A DNA stretch of 11,654 nucleotides, from NCBI GenBank assembly GCA_030064795.1, contig JASJEI010000138.1:1-11654 (forward strand), read 5' to 3'. Below the pieces are notes generated by a model. That model did no database searches and had not been told where the DNA came from. It saw only the letters and a program-made list of their open reading frames with translations. The position numbers were made by a program, and so were the translations under genes. Positions 8,579 through 11,654 of this stretch are shown here, in pieces. Numbering within the stretch: the first letter of the stretch is position 1; each line of letters opens with the position of its first letter. This stretch comes from Pleurocapsa sp. MO_226.B13. Lineage in GTDB: Bacteria > Cyanobacteriota > Cyanobacteriia > Cyanobacteriales > Xenococcaceae.

Positions 8579-8607
8579 AGCGATCGCAACTAATAAAGCG
8601 ATCGCTC
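8579..8607. repeat. Hairpin formed by two HIP1 sites after the pentapeptide gene
   Basis: Two GCGATCGC palindromes (8580-8587 and 8599-8606) lie 11 bp apart. With the flanking A and T they can form a 9-bp stem (AGCGATCGC with GCGATCGCT) and a loop of about 11 nt, starting about 35 nt after the stop codon. It may terminate the pentapeptide transcript, but it is followed by CTCTACTAATTT, not by a T-run, so any terminator role is weak. Confidence 0.45.
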
Positions 8608-8701
8608 TCTACTAATTTAACCAAGATAAACTGGCAAATATTGTTTGATTTGTTCGTAAATTATTAAACTTAGTCTTGAAATAAGTTTTAGCATTAATGA
8701 A

Positions 8702-8902
8702 ATGACTATTGAACTAGATCACTTGTTTATCTGTTCGCAGGTAAATGCGCCAGAAATCGATCGCCTTTTGGACTTAGGACTAGTAGAAGGAAGTTCTAAC
8801 ACTCATCCAGGACAGGGTACGGCTAATCGACGCATCTTTTTTGCCAATTTAATGTTAGAGTTGGCTTGGGTAGAATCCCCACAATTCTGTGTTAAATCTT
8901 AA
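8702..8902 (+). pseudogene. N-terminal fragment of a VOC/glyoxalase-like protein
   Basis: The ATG at 8702 opens 66 codons. MTIELDHLFIC, then DLGLVEGSSNTHPGQGTANRR and FFANLMLELAWV, match the beginning of a VOC-superfamily (glyoxalase-like) protein: the DH metal-ligand position, the HPGQGTANRRFFF motif and the LELLWV strand. Relatives run on for at least another 60-130 residues with the remaining beta-alpha-beta units. Here the frame ends in CVKS and a stop directly after the match, and the other frames give no convincing continuation. It is therefore read as a 3'-truncated gene. No ribosome binding site is evident. A short functional protein cannot be excluded. Confidence 0.6.
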
Positions 8903-9140
8903 TCGGGCGACCGAGCTTTAGTTCTCCTTTTCGCTTACGGAAGGCTCTATCTTCTTTTATCTTCCAGCATATCTAAATAAGCAATGAAGACAGATTCGGT
9001 AATTCTGCAAAATAAGAATTGCACTGAACCTAGATTGTAAAAAGAAAGTGATAATAAACCCAGAAATATAAACAACAAATTAACTTGACAAGTTCTTTAA
9101 TAACCAATCAAAAATCCAAGTATTATCACTGCCTATAATC
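8903..9140. other. Gene-poor spacer between converging units
   Basis: No coding frame here looks real. The segment separates the plus-strand VOC fragment from the 3' end of the minus-strand VWA gene and holds nested inverted repeats in its right half. I see no tRNA or other known RNA. Confidence 0.5.
9047..9130. repeat. Two nearly concentric inverted repeats
   Basis: The outer arms AGTGATAATA (9047-9056) and TATTATCACT (9121-9130) are exact complements 64 bp apart, centred at 9088.5. The inner element AACTTG-A-CAAGTT (9082-9094) is centred at 9088. The shared centre could be chance in AT-rich DNA, or it could mark a structured RNA or the relic of a small palindromic element. Confidence 0.4.
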
Positions 9141-9174
9141 AAAAAAGTGATCGCTCTATTAGAAAAGCGATCAC
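9141..9174 (-). terminator. Intrinsic terminator of the VWA gene
   Basis: On the minus strand a perfect 9-bp stem, GTGATCGCT with AGCGATCAC, closes a 10-nt loop and is followed at once by TTTTTT (9146-9141). It begins 46 nt after the VWA stop codon. The stem looks like a diverged pair of HIP1 sites. Confidence 0.75.
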
Positions 9175-9220
9175 CAACTTCAAAACATTCTGTGATTGTG
9201 ATTGTGGTCGTTATGAAAAT

Positions 9221-10543
9221 CTAATCTGCATGACCTATTACTTCTATGTCATTAGAACCTTCTGCAATCATCTCTCCATCAGCATCTTTTACAACAGTCT
9301 TAAATTCATATTCTCCAATATAATTCCCCGTAACATCCATTTTGAACTTACGTGATTCGCCACCCTTAACGTCATCACAACCCAAAGGATCTATGCATGT
9401 GTAGGAAACTGATAGGCCAGAAGTATCACCTGTCGATTCAAATACTAAGTCTACTGTTCCAGGAATTTCAGTTTTAGTAGTAATGTTAGTTATTGCATCA
9501 CCAATTAAATCAAGCATTGTATCTGCTAAATTTGAACTGTATACAGCAGCATATTCACCATCAGTTGCATCTGCTATAGAAGATGCTTGGGAATTAGAAT
9601 TAATTCCAGTTGTTAGACTAGTCGTACTATTGGAAGCATTGATTGCAATTACAGTAATATCATTATCTTTCAATGCTTTTATAGTTTCAGCTTGATCAAC
9701 ACTAAGCTCGTGAGAAGCAGCATCGCCAAACCAAACTATAATTCTTTTTGCATCTGGTCTCCAATTAGTATTAGCAAGAGAAGCTAAACCACTATTTGTA
9801 GATGCTCCAGACGTAGCAGCCTGATGCAATGCAAACATATTTGCTTCAGGGAGATCGCCACCGCCAAAAGCTTCCCAGTTATTTATTGCAGCAATAGAAT
9901 CATCAATACTTCCCCCGCTGACAGCCTCTTGTAATTGATATGCTTTACTCGGGCCATTTTCTTGATAGTAGTAAGAAAAACCAGAACCTAACTTTCTAGA
10001 GTACCAACTGTATTGTGTTTTATTTAAGCCCGCTCCAGAGGTGGTAATTTTATATTGATAGTAATTTCTCCCCCTCCATTTAAGTTTTCTCTTATATTTC
10101 CATTTCTTAGTTATAGTATCTGAAGACGTCCCTTTTCGTTTTACTTGAACAAACTTTTTACCATTATGTGTGAATGATGCTTCCTCTGGATCTCCATAAT
10201 ATCTAGCTACTCCAAATTGAATATCATCATATTCAGTTGATAACGTTTGAAGTAAAGATAATGCATTATCTTGTACATTTGCGATAGCATTTCCCATACT
10301 ACCTGTGTTATCAGCAAGGAATAAAATGTCATACTTATTAACAATTGTTTCCGTAGACTCATTAATAATATTGCTTATATCTTCTGGGTTAACTGTAACA
10401 GTCTTTTCAACAGAAGAACTATTATTAATATTTATCGTAGTTTCATATGATTCTGGAGAGAGAGTTCCTGCTATTGCAACGGAGGCAGCTCCCAAAATAT
10501 ATAAAAAGCTAACACCCAAGCTAAATATATTTTTTCTTTTCAT
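9221..10543 (-). CDS. Secreted von Willebrand factor A (integrin-like) domain protein
   Basis: A 440-residue protein with a Sec signal peptide (MKRKN, hydrophobic 6-24, likely cut after AIA at 23-25). A VWA fold fills ~70-355. The metal site (MIDAS) is intact: D78, T80 and S82 in LADNTGSMG, then GGGDLPEAN at 227-235 and WFGDAASHE at 271-279, the pattern of integrin-beta-like VWA domains that bind ligands through a divalent cation. An insert at ~130-198 is rich in Lys, Arg, Tyr and Trp and is unusual for the fold. Residues ~360-435 form a beta-rich C-terminal domain with C383 and C389, a possible disulfide. There is no PEP-CTERM or LPXTG anchor. It probably acts in the periplasm or outside the cell in adhesion or binding. 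Its ligand is unknown. The small exported protein upstream lies on the same strand. Confidence 0.85.
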   Translation of the reverse strand: MKRKNIFSLGVSFLYILGAASVAIAGTLSPESYETTININNSSSVEKTVTVNPEDISNIINESTETIVNKYDILFLADNTGSMGNAIANVQDNALSLLQTLSTEYDDIQFGVARYYGDPEEASFTHNGKKFVQVKRKGTSSDTITKKWKYKRKLKWRGRNYYQYKITTSGAGLNKTQYSWYSRKLGSGFSYYYQENGPSKAYQLQEAVSGGSIDDSIAAINNWEAFGGGDLPEANMFALHQAATSGASTNSGLASLANTNWRPDAKRIIVWFGDAASHELSVDQAETIKALKDNDITVIAINASNSTTSLTTGINSNSQASSIADATDGEYAAVYSSNLADTMLDLIGDAITNITTKTEIPGTVDLVFESTGDTSGLSVSYTCIDPLGCDDVKGGESRKFKMDVTGNYIGEYEFKTVVKDADGEMIAEGSNDIEVIGHAD

Positions 10544-10670
10544 GTTATTTATTCTTATTCAAACTATATAAAATAACTATTTTTTATTTATGTCTTTTTT
10601 CGATTAACAAACTTTGACTATAGTAGAATTACAATCAATCAAACTAAACATTTACTTAGTCAAATTTACT

Positions 10671-11000
10671 TTATTGAATGTCACAAAGCTCTGATTTCTC
10701 TTCATTGGGCAATTCTTGAATCTCCAGAGCTGTTTCAGTTAAAACTTCCAGCTTATCTTCTGATAATGAACTGCTAACTTCTTTTTTAATTTCCCGAGCA
10801 ACTTTTGCTTCACTTTGGCTATTAGATGAATTACACGCAGCGGAAAGTAATCCATCTAATTCAGCCTCATTTAATTCTGCCCCTTCGTGTTGCTCATCTA
10901 TATGATCAATTTGCTCTAGATCTAACCACTCCGTTGAATGAGCATTAAAAGGAATTAGAACAACGGTTAAGCTAGCCAGCAATAATAATACTTTTTTCAT
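10671..11000 (-). CDS. Small acidic exported protein of unknown function
   Basis: A 109-residue protein. Residues 1-22 form a clear Sec signal peptide (MKKVLLLLASLTVVLIPFNA, cut near AHS-TE). The mature part is strongly acidic (WLDLEQIDHIDEQ, AELNEAELDG) and largely helical, with two cysteines (C56 and C106) that could form a disulfide. I do not recognise a family. It lies 127 bp upstream of the secreted VWA gene on the same strand, with no terminator visible in between, so the two may be co-transcribed. An acidic partner could suit the basic insert of the VWA protein, which is speculation. The signal peptide makes it likely to be a real gene. Confidence 0.7.
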   Translation of the reverse strand: MKKVLLLLASLTVVLIPFNAHSTEWLDLEQIDHIDEQHEGAELNEAELDGLLSAACNSSNSQSEAKVAREIKKEVSSSLSEDKLEVLTETALEIQELPNEEKSELCDIQ

Positions 11001-11038
11001 TTTTACTTTTTATTTAGTGAACTTAAAATCATTTTTTG

Positions 11039-11053
11039 ATTGGTATAACCAAT
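11039..11053. repeat. Short inverted repeat in the leader of the small exported gene
   Basis: ATTGGT-ATA-ACCAAT, a 15-bp near-palindrome with 6-bp arms, lies 39 nt before the start codon and downstream of the candidate promoter. It is positioned like a repressor operator, but no known consensus fits. Confidence 0.35.
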
Positions 11054-11079
11054 TTACTCTTGAAGAGACAGCTATGTAA

Positions 11080-11109
11080 ATTATTGAATACACTGGTTTT
11101 AAATATCAA
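11080..11109 (-). promoter_or_regulatory. Candidate sigma-70 promoter for the exported-protein pair
   Basis: On the minus strand TTGATA (11109-11104, five of six) is separated by 18 bp from AATAAT (11085-11080, five of six). Transcription would start near 11073, giving a leader of about 70 nt that contains the inverted repeat at 11039-11053. This is AT-rich DNA, so chance matches are common. Confidence 0.4.
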
Positions 11110-11386
11110 GATAATGTATTGAAAAAGAGGGAATTTATAAACTTTTAAAATTGCAAAAATATCTTTATATTCTACTTATATAGCAAACAAGAAATCTCTG
11201 TGTTAATACAGAAAAAGGTAACTCTTAGGTCAAGGCTATTTCATTCTGAAAAGAGATGCGATGTGTTCAAGGTTGAATTCGTCAGGGTCACGTTTATCAG
11301 ATGATCAAGGATAGTGAAGTCTATGATGCTGCTCGTGGCAGTAGCCTTACCAGATATCGCACGGAAGACTACTTTAGCGAATTTTC
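11110..11386. other. AT-rich region without a convincing gene
   Basis: Both strands are broken by stops. One short plus-strand stretch (about 11286-11399, just after a TGA) reads IRQGHVYQMIKDSEVYDAAR and on to RYRTEDYF. It looks protein-like and could be a worn gene fragment, but I do not recognise it. Nothing else is seen. Confidence 0.3.
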
Positions 11387-11623
11387 TTGCAAGAATTAAC
11401 GTTGGCAAGTGTTAACTCAGAACAGTTCTTCTTAATCGAAGATGGCTCAAATGGGAATACCTTAGGAGAAAAAGATTCGAGTGATGAAAGTACATTAGAT
11501 AATTTCTCATTGGAAACAGACTTATTAAATAAAGTTCAAAAAACCGATTTAGGATTAATTAGCTATCGTCAGAATCTAGTCATTCAAGGTCAAGAATCTA
11601 GTCATTCAAGGTCAAGAATCTAG
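11387..11623 (+). other. Doubtful short frame ending in the tandem repeats
   Basis: A TTG-initiated frame of 78 codons. The first ~60 residues (LASVNSEQFFLIEDGS, then an acidic stretch with LDNFSLETDLLNKVQ) could be the front of an exported or repeat-rich protein. It has no ATG and no obvious ribosome binding site, matches no family I know, and is closed by a stop inside the 22-bp repeats, whose length is not a multiple of three. It may be a gene interrupted by repeat expansion. Confidence 0.2.
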
Positions 11624-11654
11624 TCATTCAAGGTCAAGAATCTAGTCATTCAAG
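11573..11654. repeat. 22-bp tandem repeat array running off the right edge
   Basis: Three identical 22-bp units (11573-11594, 11595-11616, 11617-11638) beginning AATCTAGTCATTCAAG are followed by 16 bases of a fourth that ends with the window. There are no spacers, so this is not a CRISPR. Perfect identity indicates recent or actively maintained expansion. Confidence 0.93.

Noticed and set aside
9483..10571. Plus-strand frames opposite the VWA gene (9483-9695 and 10305-10571)
   Set aside because: They are antisense to a gene with a signal peptide and a complete MIDAS; their hydrophobic look comes from complementing that gene.
11573..11654. CRISPR array
   Set aside because: The 22-bp units are contiguous and identical with no spacers, and no cas gene is present.

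Overview
The window reads as cyanobacterial chromosome. The palindrome GCGATCGC (HIP1, a hallmark of many cyanobacteria) occurs ten times, carB has the cyanobacterial form of carbamoyl-phosphate synthase, and a consensus NtcA nitrogen-control site lies in front of it. All ten HIP1 copies that I find lie between 4086 and 8606. The two flanks (1-4085 and 8607-11654) have none, which suggests an ordinary core segment between two accessory segments. I cannot name the genus.

Left segment (1-3835, minus strand): a two-gene cassette. A 103-residue protein resembling the Pepco/Trypco1 family ends 2 bp before a very large protein that runs off the left edge. The large protein reads open for 1138 codons: an N-terminal caspase-like protease with His and Cys in place, a long helical middle, then an HSP90/GHKL-type ATPase with all its nucleotide-binding motifs. 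This matches the predicted NTP-dependent, caspase-effector conflict systems (defence or programmed cell death) and is the most exciting content here. Between it and carB (3832-4234) lie the leftovers of two broken genes: the front half of a GNAT acetyltransferase joined directly to the first ~45 codons of a YdiJ-like FAD-linked oxidase.

Centre (4361-7723, minus strand): complete carB (large subunit of carbamoyl-phosphate synthetase, for arginine and pyrimidine synthesis). It carries a perfect 28-bp palindrome inserted in frame in its coding sequence. Upstream is a class II NtcA-type promoter (GTA-N8-TAC, 22 bp, TATAAG).

Right of carB (7724-9140, plus strand): a pentapeptide-repeat gene with an uncertain TTG start, a HIP1-pair hairpin, a truncated VOC/glyoxalase-like gene, and gene-poor DNA with nested inverted repeats.

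Right segment (9141-11654): a minus-strand pair of exported proteins, a 109-residue acidic protein with a signal peptide followed by a 440-residue secreted VWA (integrin-like MIDAS) protein. The pair has a candidate promoter in front and a good intrinsic terminator behind. Beyond it is AT-rich DNA with no convincing gene, ending in a 22-bp tandem repeat array that continues past the right edge.
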